32,286 nt of DNA, from positions 224,160-256,445 of the forward strand of contig LM994626.1 of the NCBI GenBank assembly GCA_000752675.2. The letters run 5' to 3'. Positions 1 through 7,957 of this stretch are shown one piece after another (position 1 is the stretch's first letter; each line of letters opens with the position of its first letter). The notes under the pieces are model-generated. The model made no database searches, was not told where the DNA came from, and saw only the letters and a list, made by a program, of their open reading frames with translations. The DNA comes from a bacterium OL-1. GTDB lineage: Bacteria; Actinomycetota; Coriobacteriia; Coriobacteriales; Atopobiaceae. The translations under genes were made by a program, and so were the position numbers.

Positions 1-95
1 TGGGGCCCCGCGGCCGTGGTCCGGCGGGGCCATGGCGGCAAGCACCTCTCGGCCCTCGTCTCAGTTCTTTTTCGGTTTCTGAGGGTCGCCTCCGC

Positions 96-137
96 ATTAC
101 CGCAGGTAATTATCGGCGCTGTTCTCAGATACCGATA
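96..137 (-). promoter_or_regulatory. Operator-like palindromes with a possible -10 box
   Basis: ATTACC-GCA-GGTAAT (96-110) is a perfect 6+6 inverted repeat. Next to it TATCGG (111-116) and CCGATA (132-137) form a second inverted pair. On the minus strand GATAAT (114-109) could be a -10 box, but no good -35 is visible. The arrangement suits an operator over a promoter reading toward the left edge. This is inference, because the regulated gene is outside the window. Confidence 0.3.
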
Positions 138-166
138 AAGAATGCCGAGGAGCCAAGCCTCTCCCC

Positions 167-218
167 CGGGCGGCCGGGGCGCTCTCGTTGCTCGGGCGGC
201 CGGGGCGCTCTCGTCGCT
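167..218. repeat. 26-bp tandem repeat, two copies
   Basis: Two adjacent 26-bp copies (167-192 and 193-218) begin CGGGCGGCCGGGGCGC and differ at one position (GTTGCT against GTCGCT at the end). They lie in non-coding DNA. The repeat is GC-only at its start and is probably a slippage product. No function can be assigned. Confidence 0.8.
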
Positions 219-369
219 CGGACAGACGGGCCCCCCACGCGGCGCCGTATTGCCGGGAAGCTCCCCATTATTGAACGATTTTCTTGGCGAGAAAGTCATC
301 TGCCCAGTTGGTGGCAATGACTCTGCGAAAAAACGCGCAATAATATCTGCCCAAGGTCATTGCACCTGG

Positions 370-470
370 AAACCTGCGACTTAATTGCAGCCCATAGGGT
401 GCATCGTCGAGAAGATGCCCAGGTAGATTGGCTGTGATTCTCTCACGAACTTCTACTAAGTCGCAGGTTT
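370..470. repeat. 101-nt nested inverted repeat (structured RNA or miniature element)
   Basis: A perfect 14-bp inverted repeat, AAACCTGCGACTTA (370-383) and its complement (457-470), encloses further nested stems. CAGCC (388-392) pairs with GGCTG (430-434). GCATC (401-405) pairs with GATGC (414-418), extended by a bulged GG/CC and closed by an 8-nt loop. The whole can fold as one long hairpin on either strand. There is no ORF in it and no T-run next to it. It begins 100 nt downstream of the xerD stop codon. Confidence 0.6.
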
Positions 471-525
471 GCCGGGAGGCCCCACCGAGGACGGATGTGG
501 CGAGAGGTCCGGCAGCGAGAAGCCC

Positions 526-547
526 GGCGCCCCACCACTCGGGCGCC
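526..547 (-). terminator. Weak hairpin downstream of xerD
   Basis: GGCGCCC (526-532) pairs with GGGCGCC (541-547) around an 8-nt loop, 23 nt after the xerD stop. On the minus strand it is followed by GGGCTTCTCG, a poor T-run, so termination would be weak or Rho-assisted. Confidence 0.35.
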
Positions 548-569
548 CTACCGCCTGGGGTGGCCCGCC

Positions 570-1481
570 CTACTCGCGCACGTGGGCGCGGGGGTGCGCC
601 GCCAGGTACACGCCGCGCACGTGCGTGCGGTCGACGTGCGTGTAGAGCTGGGTGGTCGAGATGTCGGCGTGCCCCAGGAGCTCCTGGACAACGCGCAGGT
701 CGGCGCCGCCTTCAAGCAGGTGCGTCGCAAAGCTGTGCCGCAACGTGTGCGGATGCAGCCCCTGCACCCCCACCATGCGGCCCGCGCGCTCCACGATCGC
801 GTGCACAGACTGCCGAGAGATGCGCCCGCCACGCTGGTTGAGAAAGACCGCCTGGGTGGGCGTGCGCCCCACGAGCCCCGGGCGCCACTGCGTGAAGTAG
901 TCCCCCATCACACGTGCGGCCGACCCCATGATGGGCACCACGCGCTCCTTCGACCCCTTGCCAAAGACGCGCACGACCTCCTTGTCCAGGTGCACGTCTC
1001 GCAGGTCAAGCCCACAGAGCTCCGAGACGCGCAGGCCGCAGCCGTAGAGCGTCTCCAGGATGGCACGATCGCGCTGGCCGGCCGCCGTCTTGGGGAACGG
1101 CTGGTCGAGAAGGGCCTCGGCCTGCTCCACGCTCAGGACGTCGGGCAGGCGCGCTGGCTTGGCGGGCAGCGGCAGGTCGGCCGTGGGAAAGTTCTCGCAT
1201 ATCTCGTCCGCCACCATGAAGCGGTGGAAGCCCTTGATGGCAGAGACCGCGCGCTCGACGGAGGCGGGCGCAAGCCCCACATCCACCAGAGCCGCGACAT
1301 GCGCCTCTATCGCCTGGCGCGTCACGGCGTCGGGGCTGGTAATGCCCTCCCCCTCTAGCGCCGAGAGGTAACGGGAAAGGTCGCGGCCATAGGCCGCGAC
1401 CGTATTGGGTGATGCGTTCCTCTCGATGGAGAGGTAGTTGAGGTACTCGCGCAGTGCGCGCGAGAGGTCCATCGTGTCCAT
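570..1481 (-). CDS. xerD: Tyrosine recombinase XerD
   Basis: Site-specific tyrosine recombinase that, with XerC, resolves chromosome dimers at dif. The 303-residue length is normal. An N-terminal SAM-like core-binding domain (about 5-95) precedes the catalytic domain. All catalytic residues are visible: R151 (in CGLRVSEL), K175 (GKGSKERVVP), H245 and R248 (HTLRHSFATH), H271 (LLGH) and the nucleophile Y280 (TTQLYTHV). The start is one of two nearby ATGs (1481 or 1472); no clear Shine-Dalgarno is seen, so translation may be coupled to pyrG, whose stop is 21 nt upstream. The pyrG-xerD pairing is also typical of actinobacteria. XerC cannot be excluded from sequence alone, but pyrG/recN linkage favours XerD. 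Confidence 0.93.
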   Translation of the reverse strand: MDTMDLSRALREYLNYLSIERNASPNTVAAYGRDLSRYLSALEGEGITSPDAVTRQAIEAHVAALVDVGLAPASVERAVSAIKGFHRFMVADEICENFPTADLPLPAKPARLPDVLSVEQAEALLDQPFPKTAAGQRDRAILETLYGCGLRVSELCGLDLRDVHLDKEVVRVFGKGSKERVVPIMGSAARVMGDYFTQWRPGLVGRTPTQAVFLNQRGGRISRQSVHAIVERAGRMVGVQGLHPHTLRHSFATHLLEGGADLRVVQELLGHADISTTQLYTHVDRTHVRGVYLAAHPRAHVRE

Positions 1482-1502
1482 GAGCCGGCAGAGCGGCAGC
1501 CG

Positions 1503-3149
1503 CTACCTGGGGTTCACGTCGTGACGGTCGACGCCCTCGTGGTGAGCGATGGCCGCGCGGACAAACTCGCGGAACAGCGGCGCCGGCTTGGTGGGACGGC
1601 TCTTGAACTCGGGGTGGGCCTGGGACGCAACAAACCAGGGGTGCATGGACTCGGGAAGCTCGATCATCTCGACCAGGCGGTTGTCAGGCGAGAGACCCGA
1701 GATGACCATGCCCGCATCGGTGAGCTGCTTGCGGTAGGCGTTGTTGACCTCGTAGCGGTGGCGGTGACGCTCGTAGATGAGCTCCTCGCCGTAGGCCTCG
1801 GATGCGAGCGTGCCGGGAACGACCTTGCAGGGGTAGGCGCCCAGACGCATGGTGCCGCCCTTCTCGGTAACGTCCTCTTGGTCGGGCATGAGGTCGATCA
1901 CGGGATAGGTGCACTCGGGCTCAAACTCGCTGGACATGGCGCCGGGAAGCCCTGCCACGTTGCGAGCAAACTCGCACACCGCCATCTGCAGGCCCAGGCA
2001 CACGCCCAGGTACGGAACCTTGTTCACGCGAGCGCGGTTCGCCGAGAGGATCTTGCCCTCGGTGCCGCGCAGGCCAAAGCCGCCGGGGACGAGAATGCCG
2101 TCGTAGCCGGCGAGCTCCTCATCCACGTTCTCCTCGGTGAGCTCCTCACCGTCGACGAGCTTGATCTCGACGTGGCGGTCGTAGTAGACGCCGGAGTGGT
2201 GCAGGGCCTCGATGACAGAAAGGTAGGCATCGGGCAGCTGGGTGTACTTGCCAACCACGGCGATGCGGGTCTTCTCGGGCAGGGAGTTGGCCACGTGCAT
2301 GGCGTCGGTGAAGTCGTTCCAGTCGCTCATGTTGCGCTCGCGCGGCTCGAGGCCCAGCTTCTGGCAGACCTTCTCGTCAAAGCCCTGCTTGGCGAGGTGC
2401 ATGGGCACGTCGTAGATGGAGGGGCAGTCGGAGTTCTCGAAGACGCAATCCTCGTCCACGTCGCAGAAGTGCGCGATCTTGGCACGGATGGAGGCGTCGA
2501 CCTCGTGGTCCGAGCGGCACACGATGAAGTCGGGCTGGATGCCCATGGAGCGCAGCTCCTTGACGGAGTGCTGCGTGGGCTTGGTCTTGACCTCGTGCGC
2601 AGCGGCGATGTAAGGCACCAGGCTCACGTGGATGACCAGGGTGTTTCCGGCGCCCTTCTCCTTGCGGAACTGACGCATGGCTTCGACGAAGGGCTGACCC
2701 TCGATGTCGCCGATGGTGCCGCCGAGCTCGGTGATCACGATGTCGGCCTGGGTCTGCTCCTCGATGCGCAGGAAGCGGGACTTGATCTCGTTGGTAACGT
2801 GGGGAATCACCTGCACGGTACCGCCGAGGAAGTCTCCCGCGCGCTCGCGCTGGATGAGCGACTGGTAGATGAGGCCGGTGGTGAAGTTGGACTCACGGGT
2901 GAGGTTCTCATCGATGAAACGCTCGTAGTGACCGAGGTCGAGGTCGGTCTCCTTGCCGTCCTCGGTCACAAAGACCTCGCCGTGCTGGAAGGGGCTCATG
3001 GTGCCCGGGTCAACGTTGAGGTACGGGTCGGCCTTCTGCATCATGACCTTGTAGCCGCGGGCCTTGAGCAGGCGGCCGAGCGATGCCGCCGTAATGCCCT
3101 TGCCGAGGGAGGATACGACGCCGCCGGTCACAAAGATGTGTTTTGTCAT
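1503..3149 (-). CDS. pyrG: CTP synthase
   Basis: Makes CTP from UTP, ATP and glutamine, the last step of pyrimidine nucleotide synthesis. The 548-residue protein has the usual two domains. The synthetase domain contains [13 protein letters not shown] (about 6-18) and [13 protein letters not shown] (about 41-53). The class I glutaminase domain (about 295-540) contains nucleophile C384 (GVCLG) with H512 and E514 (HPEF). The start is the ATG at 3149, which gives the family's conserved N-terminus [10 protein letters not shown] and has GGGAAGG about 10 nt upstream; an upstream in-frame extension lacks family similarity. It heads a two-gene unit with xerD. A short hairpin in the leader overlaps the ribosome binding site. 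Confidence 0.98.
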   Translation of the reverse strand: MTKHIFVTGGVVSSLGKGITAASLGRLLKARGYKVMMQKADPYLNVDPGTMSPFQHGEVFVTEDGKETDLDLGHYERFIDENLTRESNFTTGLIYQSLIQRERAGDFLGGTVQVIPHVTNEIKSRFLRIEEQTQADIVITELGGTIGDIEGQPFVEAMRQFRKEKGAGNTLVIHVSLVPYIAAAHEVKTKPTQHSVKELRSMGIQPDFIVCRSDHEVDASIRAKIAHFCDVDEDCVFENSDCPSIYDVPMHLAKQGFDEKVCQKLGLEPRERNMSDWNDFTDAMHVANSLPEKTRIAVVGKYTQLPDAYLSVIEALHHSGVYYDRHVEIKLVDGEELTEENVDEELAGYDGILVPGGFGLRGTEGKILSANRARVNKVPYLGVCLGLQMAVCEFARNVAGLPGAMSSEFEPECTYPVIDLMPDQEDVTEKGGTMRLGAYPCKVVPGTLASEAYGEELIYERHRHRYEVNNAYRKQLTDAGMVISGLSPDNRLVEMIELPESMHPWFVASQAHPEFKSRPTKPAPLFREFVRAAIAHHEGVDRHDVNPR

Positions 3150-3158
3150 GTGGGTTTG

Positions 3159-3201
3159 CCTTCCCGTAGTGAAGCTGCCGTTTCTACGGGTCTTTATTCT
3201 A
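3159..3201 (-). promoter_or_regulatory. pyrG: pyrG candidate -10 box and SD-overlapping leader hairpin
   Basis: On the minus strand TAGAAT (3201-3196) could be the -10 box; no good -35 is visible. A start about 7 nt downstream would place CCCGTA (3190-3185) at the very 5' end of the mRNA. That segment can pair with TACGGG (3168-3163), which overlaps the Shine-Dalgarno GGGAAGG. The hairpin could therefore control access to the ribosome binding site. Promoter and mechanism are inferred. Confidence 0.35.
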
Positions 3202-3378
3202 GCGCGAGAACCTTGCGGACGTGACACCGCTCACCGACTGCACACGGTTGTTCAGGTGGTTAGACCGAATAAACAGATTCGAGCCCTCGCTTCGCCGCAG
3301 CGCGTGGTTTTCAGGGAGGTCGCAAGTGATTGGGGTTGCGGACGATTTCTTGGACCATCCTACCCCGCAAGCCCCCTG

Positions 3379-3531
3379 TGCCTAAAATTTGCGGTTGCCG
3401 GCCCTTTTTGGGCGAATCGCCGAGTACGAAGCCTCTAACTTCTTACAGAGCCGCAGGTAGGGGAATGGCACCTCTGGGGTGATACTAAGCGGAACCCCGA
3501 ATTTTTTCCCGGCAACCGCAAATTTTGGGCA
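3379..3531. repeat. 153-nt inverted-repeat element with internal hairpins
   Basis: Arms of 23 nt (3379-3401 and 3509-3531) match in 22 positions and include an uninterrupted 18-bp inverted repeat, AAAATTTGCGGTTGCCGG (3384-3401) with its complement (3509-3526). The 107 nt between them can form smaller hairpins: GGCGA/TCGCC (about 3411-3421), CTCT/AGAG (about 3433-3450) and GGGGT/ACCCC (3476-3480 with 3494-3498). There is no ORF or T-run. It could be a miniature mobile element or a structured RNA. Confidence 0.6.
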
Positions 3532-3573
3532 GGCTGCATCCGTTGGAGGGCAAGAGTCTCCCTCCAGAACGCG

Positions 3574-3618
3574 AAAACAGCCACCGGGCCTCGAATGCGT
3601 GCATCCGAGGCCCGGTGG
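3574..3618 (-). terminator. Rho-independent terminator of the asp23-to-PARG operon
   Basis: CCACCGGGCCTCG (3581-3593) and its exact complement (3606-3618) form a 13-bp perfect stem with a 12-nt loop. On the minus strand it is followed by CTGTTTTCGC. It lies 30 nt beyond the stop of the PARG-type gene. Confidence 0.85.
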
Positions 3619-3647
3619 AAAGTCGATTTTCGCTGGGAGCGAACATC

Positions 3648-4595
3648 CTAGAGGTACTTGCGCCAGTCATCCTCGTCGTCGGCGTCCTCCGCCTCGGTGG
3701 CGCGCTGGGACGCACGCTGTGCCGCAAGCTCGGCGCGGCTCTGGTACGGGGCGTCGTTCTTCTCGGGGAAGGTGGCAAACGCGTGTTGGAAGACCTCGAG
3801 GTTCTCGTCGGCGCGACCACGCGGCACCGGGAACGTGATTTTGGAGGCCATATGCGTGCCGGAGGCAAGTTCCGCACGGAAGAGCTCCGCCACCGTTGCC
3901 GCATCCCACCCAAAGGCGCCGCAGCCAAAGGCCCCCAGCACCAGCTTGTCGTAGCCAAGCTGGTCTGCGATGGCCATTACGAAGGCAATGCGCTCGCGCA
4001 TGGCCGTGAGCAGGGCATCATCCGCCACGCGATAGTCTGCCCTCGCGCGCACCGCGTTGGGTGCCGCGCACACAATGACGTCGGAGTACGAGTGATACTT
4101 GTCGCGCTCGAAGCGCACGGCGGGCACGACAAGGGCCCGGTTGCGATAGAGCTCGCAGTTGATGTTGCGACGGCGGTTCTCGCCGTACCAGTCGCGCTTC
4201 TGCGAGAGCACGTTGTAGAGGAACGACTCCGAGCAGAGCGCCTCCTCCTGCGCCCACGCGCCGCGCTCGTAACCACCGCCGGGGTTCACAAACGAGGCAA
4301 AGTCGAGCATCGCCATGTCGCAGCGGCTCGCGATGCCACGGCCAAGCCGCAGGACCGCAGAGGCGCTGTCCTCCTCAACCACCTCAACCTGGGGCACCAC
4401 GCCCTCGCGGGCGGGTGCGGCAGGCATGCCGCTCACCTCACGCGTTCCCGCAAGCGACGACGAAATCTCTGCCGAGAAGAGCTGGTCCATCTGAGCGATG
4501 TGCCTTGTGGCAAGCTGCGTGCGGCTTGGCCCGCGCCGCGCGCCGTCCGCATTCCTGCCGTTGCGCTGACGCTGACGTTCTCTATCTTGTGCCAT
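3648..4595 (-). CDS. Microbial PARG-type ADP-ribose glycohydrolase (TIGR02452 family)
   Basis: Predicted to remove ADP-ribose from modified macromolecules. The 315-residue protein carries the PARG signature GGG-X7-QEE: residues 106-108 GGG (in FVNPGGGYERG) and 116-118 QEE, the last glutamate being the catalytic residue in characterised PARGs. A second macrodomain-type loop, LGAFGCGAFGWD, lies at about 210-221. The N-terminus is basic (RERQRQRNGR) and the C-terminus is acidic with many Ala, Glu and Asp residues. The start ATG at 4595 has GGAGGGG about 9 nt upstream and overlaps the end of recN by 14 nt, so the two are translationally linked. It is the last gene of the operon, followed by a strong terminator. 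Substrate is unknown; the recN linkage hints at DNA damage, which is inference. Confidence 0.85.
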   Translation of the reverse strand: MAQDRERQRQRNGRNADGARRGPSRTQLATRHIAQMDQLFSAEISSSLAGTREVSGMPAAPAREGVVPQVEVVEEDSASAVLRLGRGIASRCDMAMLDFASFVNPGGGYERGAWAQEEALCSESFLYNVLSQKRDWYGENRRRNINCELYRNRALVVPAVRFERDKYHSYSDVIVCAAPNAVRARADYRVADDALLTAMRERIAFVMAIADQLGYDKLVLGAFGCGAFGWDAATVAELFRAELASGTHMASKITFPVPRGRADENLEVFQHAFATFPEKNDAPYQSRAELAAQRASQRATEAEDADDEDDWRKYL

Positions 4596-6249
4596 CGGAA
4601 TCCCCTCCGTAGCTGTTACCTGCGTGTTCGAGCATCTCGCGCGCGTGGGCGAGCGACGCCTCGCCCGTGTCGCCAGAGAGCATGCGTGCGACCTCCGCCA
4701 CGCGCGCCTCTCCCGCGACCTCGTCGATCTTGGTCTCGGGCGGCTCGCCCGCGGCGAGCGTCACCTTATGCACCAGGTAGTGACGGTCTGCCATGACGGC
4801 GACCTGAGCCAGGTGCGTGACAACAATGACCTGGTGCGTGCGGCCAAGGTCGCGCAGCACCTGCGCGAGTGCCACGGCCGTGGCCCCGCCCACACCGGCA
4901 TCCACCTCGTCAAAGACGAGCGTGTCACAACCGTCTGCATCTCCCAGCGCCACCTTGCAGGCAAGCATCACGCGGCTTACCTCGCCGCCCGATGCGATGC
5001 GCCTGAGCGGTCGCGCGGTGAGGCCGGCAGCCGGCCGGTAGAGGAACTCCACGCGGCTTGGCCCCATGCTCCCCCACTGGTCGCGTGGCAGTCGCGTCTG
5101 CGAGACGGCAAGCGACGCCGAGCCCATCTCGAGGCGTGACATCTGGGCGCTTACCTCGGCCGAGAGGCGCGGCGCGCCCTTCTCGCGCACCGCATCCAGC
5201 GCGTCGGCGGCGTGGGCGAGCTTCTTCTCGGCAGCGTCGAGCGCCCGCTTGGCGCGCTTCTCGGCCTCGTCACCGCCCTCTCTTGCGGCCACCACGGCCG
5301 CAGCCTGCTCGCGGCGGGCAAAGACGTCCTCCATGCGCGGGCCAAAGCTTCGGCGCAGGCCCTCGAGGCGAGAGAGGCGCTGCTGCATCTGCTCGAGCGA
5401 TTCTGGGTCCCACTCCACGCCGTCTGCGTAGTCGCGCAGGCTCGACGCCACGTCCTCGATGTCGATGAGAGAGGACTCGAGGGCATCTGCCCAGGTACTG
5501 AGCTTAGCATCGGAGTTCGAGGCGTCTCTCAGCGCACGGACCGCCGCCGAGAGCGCGTCCGAGGCACCGTCGTCGCCCGCAACCAGGTTGTGCGCACCCG
5601 AGGCGGCGGCCACGAGCGCCTCGGCGTGCTCGGCGCGCGGCAGTGCCTCCTCAAGCTCCTCGTACTCACCCTCCTTGGGGGCCACCTCGTCGATCTTCCT
5701 GAGCGTGAACTCGGCTTCCTCGAGCTTCTCGGCGCCGGTGCGCGAGAGCTCGCGCACGTGCTCGAGCTCGTCTGCCGCCGCACGTGCCGCAGCAAGCGCG
5801 TCCTGGTAGGCACCAAGCGCTTCCGCGGCCTCCTCGCCAAGCCACGCGTCGAGAATCTCCACATGCGAGGAAACCGAGAGCAGCCGCTGGTGCTCGTGCT
5901 GCCCGCAGAGGTCGACCGTCCTGCCAACGCCGGACGCCAGCTCGCGCACGGAGCCCATGCGACCGTCAATCTCCACGCGGCCGCGGCCGTCGGCCGAGAC
6001 GCGCCTGCGCACCACGCAGCCATCGGGGTCTCCCCCGCGCTCGAAGAAACGGCCCTCGACCTCGAGGGAGTCTGCCCCCTCGCGCACCGAGCCTGCGTCC
6101 GCGCGCTCTCCTACCAAAAGCTTGATGGCCGAGAGGAGCGCCGTCTTGCCGGCGCCCGTCTCGCCCGTGAGCACCGTGAGACCGGCGGAGGGCTGGATGG
6201 TTGCGTCCCGAATGAGCGCGACGTCGCGCGCGTGCAGTTCGTCGAGCAT
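4582..6249 (-). CDS. recN: DNA repair ATPase RecN
   Basis: SMC-like ATPase that gathers broken DNA ends in double-strand break repair. The 555-residue length is typical. Walker A GETGAGKT is at 29-36. Long Ala/Glu-rich coiled-coil stretches fill the middle (about 150-380). The C-terminal head has the signature SGGEVSRVMLA and Walker B TLVFDEVDAGVGG. The start ATG at 6249 shares its A with the nadK stop (TGATG), the usual coupled arrangement, and yields the family N-terminus MLDEL..RDVALI; a longer upstream reading lies inside nadK. Order tlyA-nadK-recN is conserved across Gram-positive bacteria. Confidence 0.97.
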   Translation of the reverse strand: MLDELHARDVALIRDATIQPSAGLTVLTGETGAGKTALLSAIKLLVGERADAGSVREGADSLEVEGRFFERGGDPDGCVVRRRVSADGRGRVEIDGRMGSVRELASGVGRTVDLCGQHEHQRLLSVSSHVEILDAWLGEEAAEALGAYQDALAAARAAADELEHVRELSRTGAEKLEEAEFTLRKIDEVAPKEGEYEELEEALPRAEHAEALVAAASGAHNLVAGDDGASDALSAAVRALRDASNSDAKLSTWADALESSLIDIEDVASSLRDYADGVEWDPESLEQMQQRLSRLEGLRRSFGPRMEDVFARREQAAAVVAAREGGDEAEKRAKRALDAAEKKLAHAADALDAVREKGAPRLSAEVSAQMSRLEMGSASLAVSQTRLPRDQWGSMGPSRVEFLYRPAAGLTARPLRRIASGGEVSRVMLACKVALGDADGCDTLVFDEVDAGVGGATAVALAQVLRDLGRTHQVIVVTHLAQVAVMADRHYLVHKVTLAAGEPPETKIDEVAGEARVAEVARMLSGDTGEASLAHAREMLEHAGNSYGGDSDGTR

Positions 6250-7106
6250 CAGCGGCCCGCCCTGCCGTAGAAGACGCGCGAGACCGAGTTGTAGAAGCTC
6301 TGAGCGCTGTGGTCGAGGAGGAGGATGTCTCCCGGGCCACGGCGCACCGTGGCGTGCACGGGCACGCCCTCCTGACACTTGCGCACGTTCTGGCCGTCGG
6401 CAAAGAAGTGGCGGGCCACCGGACGCTCGGGGCTCATCTCAATCTCCACGACGTCTGAGGGCGCCGTGAGGAAGGCACGCGCCATGATGGTGTGCGGCGC
6501 GATGGGCACGCAGACCATGCCCGAGAACTCCGGCGTCACGATGGGACCGCCCGCGGCAAGCGCGTAGCCCGTCGAGCCAGTTGCCGTGGAGACGACAAAG
6601 CCGTCGCCGCGCAGCGTGTCGATGTGGTTGCCCGAGACCGAGACCTCGAACTGTACCATGTCGCCCTGGCCGCCGCGCGAGACCGCAAAGTCATTCAGAG
6701 CAAAGCTGTTCACCTGGTAGGCGCTGCCATCCTCGCACGCAAAGGTGCTCTCGATGGCAAGCGTTGCCCTGTGAGAGACATGCAGCTTGCCATCAAGAGC
6801 ACTCTTGACCGTCTCGATGAGCTTGTCCGGGCCCGCCGTAGTGAGAAATCCCAGGTGGCCATAAGAGATCCCCAGCATGGGAATCTGCGAGTAGCCCACA
6901 ATGCGCGCGGCACGAAGCAGCGTGCCGTCTCCGCCCAGGGAAACCACAAGCTGGCAGGCGGAGGGGTCCTCGATGTAGTCCGGGTAGCGCTTCTTGTCAT
7001 GCGCCCACACGGCCTCGACGCCCTGGCCAGAAAGCCAATGCTCAAGGGCATGCGCGCCTTCCACGGCATCCGGGCGCGCGTAGTTTGGGACGATAAAGAC
7101 CTTCAC
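6249..7106 (-). CDS. nadK: NAD kinase
   Basis: Phosphorylates NAD to NADP, using ATP or polyphosphate in actinobacteria. The 285-residue protein has the catalytic GGDGT motif at 58-62, the NDFAVSRG segment in the middle and the glycine-rich TATGSTGYALAAGGP motif typical of the family. The start is a GTG at 7106 with GGAGG 5 nt upstream. An upstream in-frame start exists but would place the SD inside the coding region. It lies 56 nt after tlyA and overlaps recN by one base. Confidence 0.96.
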   Translation of the reverse strand: MKVFIVPNYARPDAVEGAHALEHWLSGQGVEAVWAHDKKRYPDYIEDPSACQLVVSLGGDGTLLRAARIVGYSQIPMLGISYGHLGFLTTAGPDKLIETVKSALDGKLHVSHRATLAIESTFACEDGSAYQVNSFALNDFAVSRGGQGDMVQFEVSVSGNHIDTLRGDGFVVSTATGSTGYALAAGGPIVTPEFSGMVCVPIAPHTIMARAFLTAPSDVVEIEMSPERPVARHFFADGQNVRKCQEGVPVHATVRRGPGDILLLDHSAQSFYNSVSRVFYGRAGR

Positions 7107-7162
7107 GCAAACCTCCAGCCAAACAGGTGTACGGAGCACAACCTAGAGTGTACCCCCACTCG

Positions 7163-7957
7163 CTAGGCCAGGGCCACCGCTCCCCCGCTAACGACTGCCT
7201 TGAGGTCGAGGGCGGTAGGTGCCGAACCGTGCCGGCCAAAGAGGAGGTACTCGACGTTGCCCTTGTGGCCGCGCACGGGACTCTCGCAGCAGCCCACCGG
7301 TCCAAGGCCGGCATCCGCAAACGCCGCTGCGATGCGCTCCAGCGCATGCAGGCGAACCGCCGGATTGCGGATCACGCCGCCCTCCCCCACCTGGTCGCGG
7401 GGGGCCTCGAACTGGGGCTTTACCAGCGTGAGAAATGCCCCGTTCGCCGAGAGGAGCGAAAGGACCGCAGGCAGCACAGTTGTCACCGAGGTGAAGGAGA
7501 CATCGCAGACGGCAAGCTGGATGCTGCCCGCGCGCTCTGGCGTGGGGACGTCAACGATATTCGTGCGCTCGAGGAGGGTCACGCGGGAATCGCTTCTCAG
7601 CGACCAGTCGAACTGCGCATAGCCCACATCCACCGAAAGGACCGAGGCAGCACCACGCTTGAGGAGGCAGTCAGTAAAGCCGCCGGTAGAACACCCCACG
7701 TCGAGGCAGGCGAGTCCTGTGGGATCAACGTCAAAGGCCTGAAGGCCACGCTCGAGCTTAAGGCCGCCGCGACTCACAAAGGGAATATGACCGCGCACGT
7801 GGAGGACGATGCCTCGCTCGACCTGCTCACCCGCGCGCTCGAGGCGACGGTCCTGCGTAGAGACCTCGCCCGCCATCACGGCACGCATCGCGTCCTCGCG
7901 GTTAGAGAAGAAGCCCTGCTCGACCAGCTCGTCGTCGAGCCTGTGGCGGCGTGTCAC
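7163..7957 (-). CDS. tlyA: TlyA-family rRNA 2'-O-methyltransferase
   Basis: TlyA proteins methylate ribose 2'-hydroxyls in 16S and 23S rRNA (the reaction that gives capreomycin sensitivity in mycobacteria) and are often annotated as haemolysin. The 264 residues comprise an N-terminal S4 RNA-binding domain (about 4-60) and an RrmJ-like methyltransferase domain with the SAM motif LDVGCSTGGFTD (85-96). Residues compatible with the K-D-K-E catalytic set are visible: K67 (SRGGLKL), D152 and K180 (KPQFE). The start is a GTG at 7957 overlapping the xseB stop in a GTGA junction. Members differ in whether they act on 16S, 23S or both; this cannot be read from the sequence. Confidence 0.93.
   Translation of the reverse strand: MTRRHRLDDELVEQGFFSNREDAMRAVMAGEVSTQDRRLERAGEQVERGIVLHVRGHIPFVSRGGLKLERGLQAFDVDPTGLACLDVGCSTGGFTDCLLKRGAASVLSVDVGYAQFDWSLRSDSRVTLLERTNIVDVPTPERAGSIQLAVCDVSFTSVTTVLPAVLSLLSANGAFLTLVKPQFEAPRDQVGEGGVIRNPAVRLHALERIAAAFADAGLGPVGCCESPVRGHKGNVEYLLFGRHGSAPTALDLKAVVSGGAVALA

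Larger units (their letters stand above)
1..569. other. Intergenic region downstream of xerD, with repeats and a possible regulatory region for a gene off the left edge
   Basis: No convincing gene lies here. It holds a weak hairpin after xerD (526-547), a 101-nt nested inverted repeat (370-470), a 26-bp tandem repeat (167-218) and operator-like palindromes (96-137). Part of it (about 260-460) is clearly more AT-rich than the flanking genes. A minus-strand ATG at 33-31, with GAGAGG about 11 nt upstream, could start a gene leaving the window, but only 11 codons are visible and none can be identified. Direct copies of ATCTGCCCA near 298 and 345 suggest small duplications. Confidence 0.6.
3150..3647. 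other. Intergenic region between the PARG gene and pyrG
   Basis: About 500 nt without a gene. From high to low coordinates it holds the terminator of the recN/PARG operon (3574-3618), a small hairpin GGAGG/CCTCC (3545-3565), a 153-nt inverted-repeat element (3379-3531), about 170 nt in which I see nothing distinct, and the pyrG promoter/leader (3150-3201). A GCTCGAATC string near 3285 resembles a tRNA T-loop, but its flanks cannot pair. Confidence 0.6.

Noticed and set aside
1-33. Start of a minus-strand gene at position 33
   Set aside because: Only 11 codons are visible before the edge; mentioned in the intergenic entry but not called.
86-120. dif site next to xerD
   Set aside because: GCCGATAAT matches the left arm of actinobacterial dif as I recall it, but the right arm (CATTATGTCAAGT-like) is absent.
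142-384. 80-codon plus-strand frame in the left intergenic region
   Set aside because: Runs through the 26-bp tandem repeat and into the 101-nt inverted repeat; no SD and no similarity I recognise.
1521-3224. 567-codon open frame on the plus strand
   Set aside because: Antisense to pyrG; GC-rich coding leaves few stop codons in this frame. The protein is low-complexity Val/Leu/Gly/Asp with no domain.
3265-3310. tRNA gene suggested by GCTCGAATC
   Set aside because: The T-stem cannot pair and there is no acceptor, D or anticodon arm at the right spacing.
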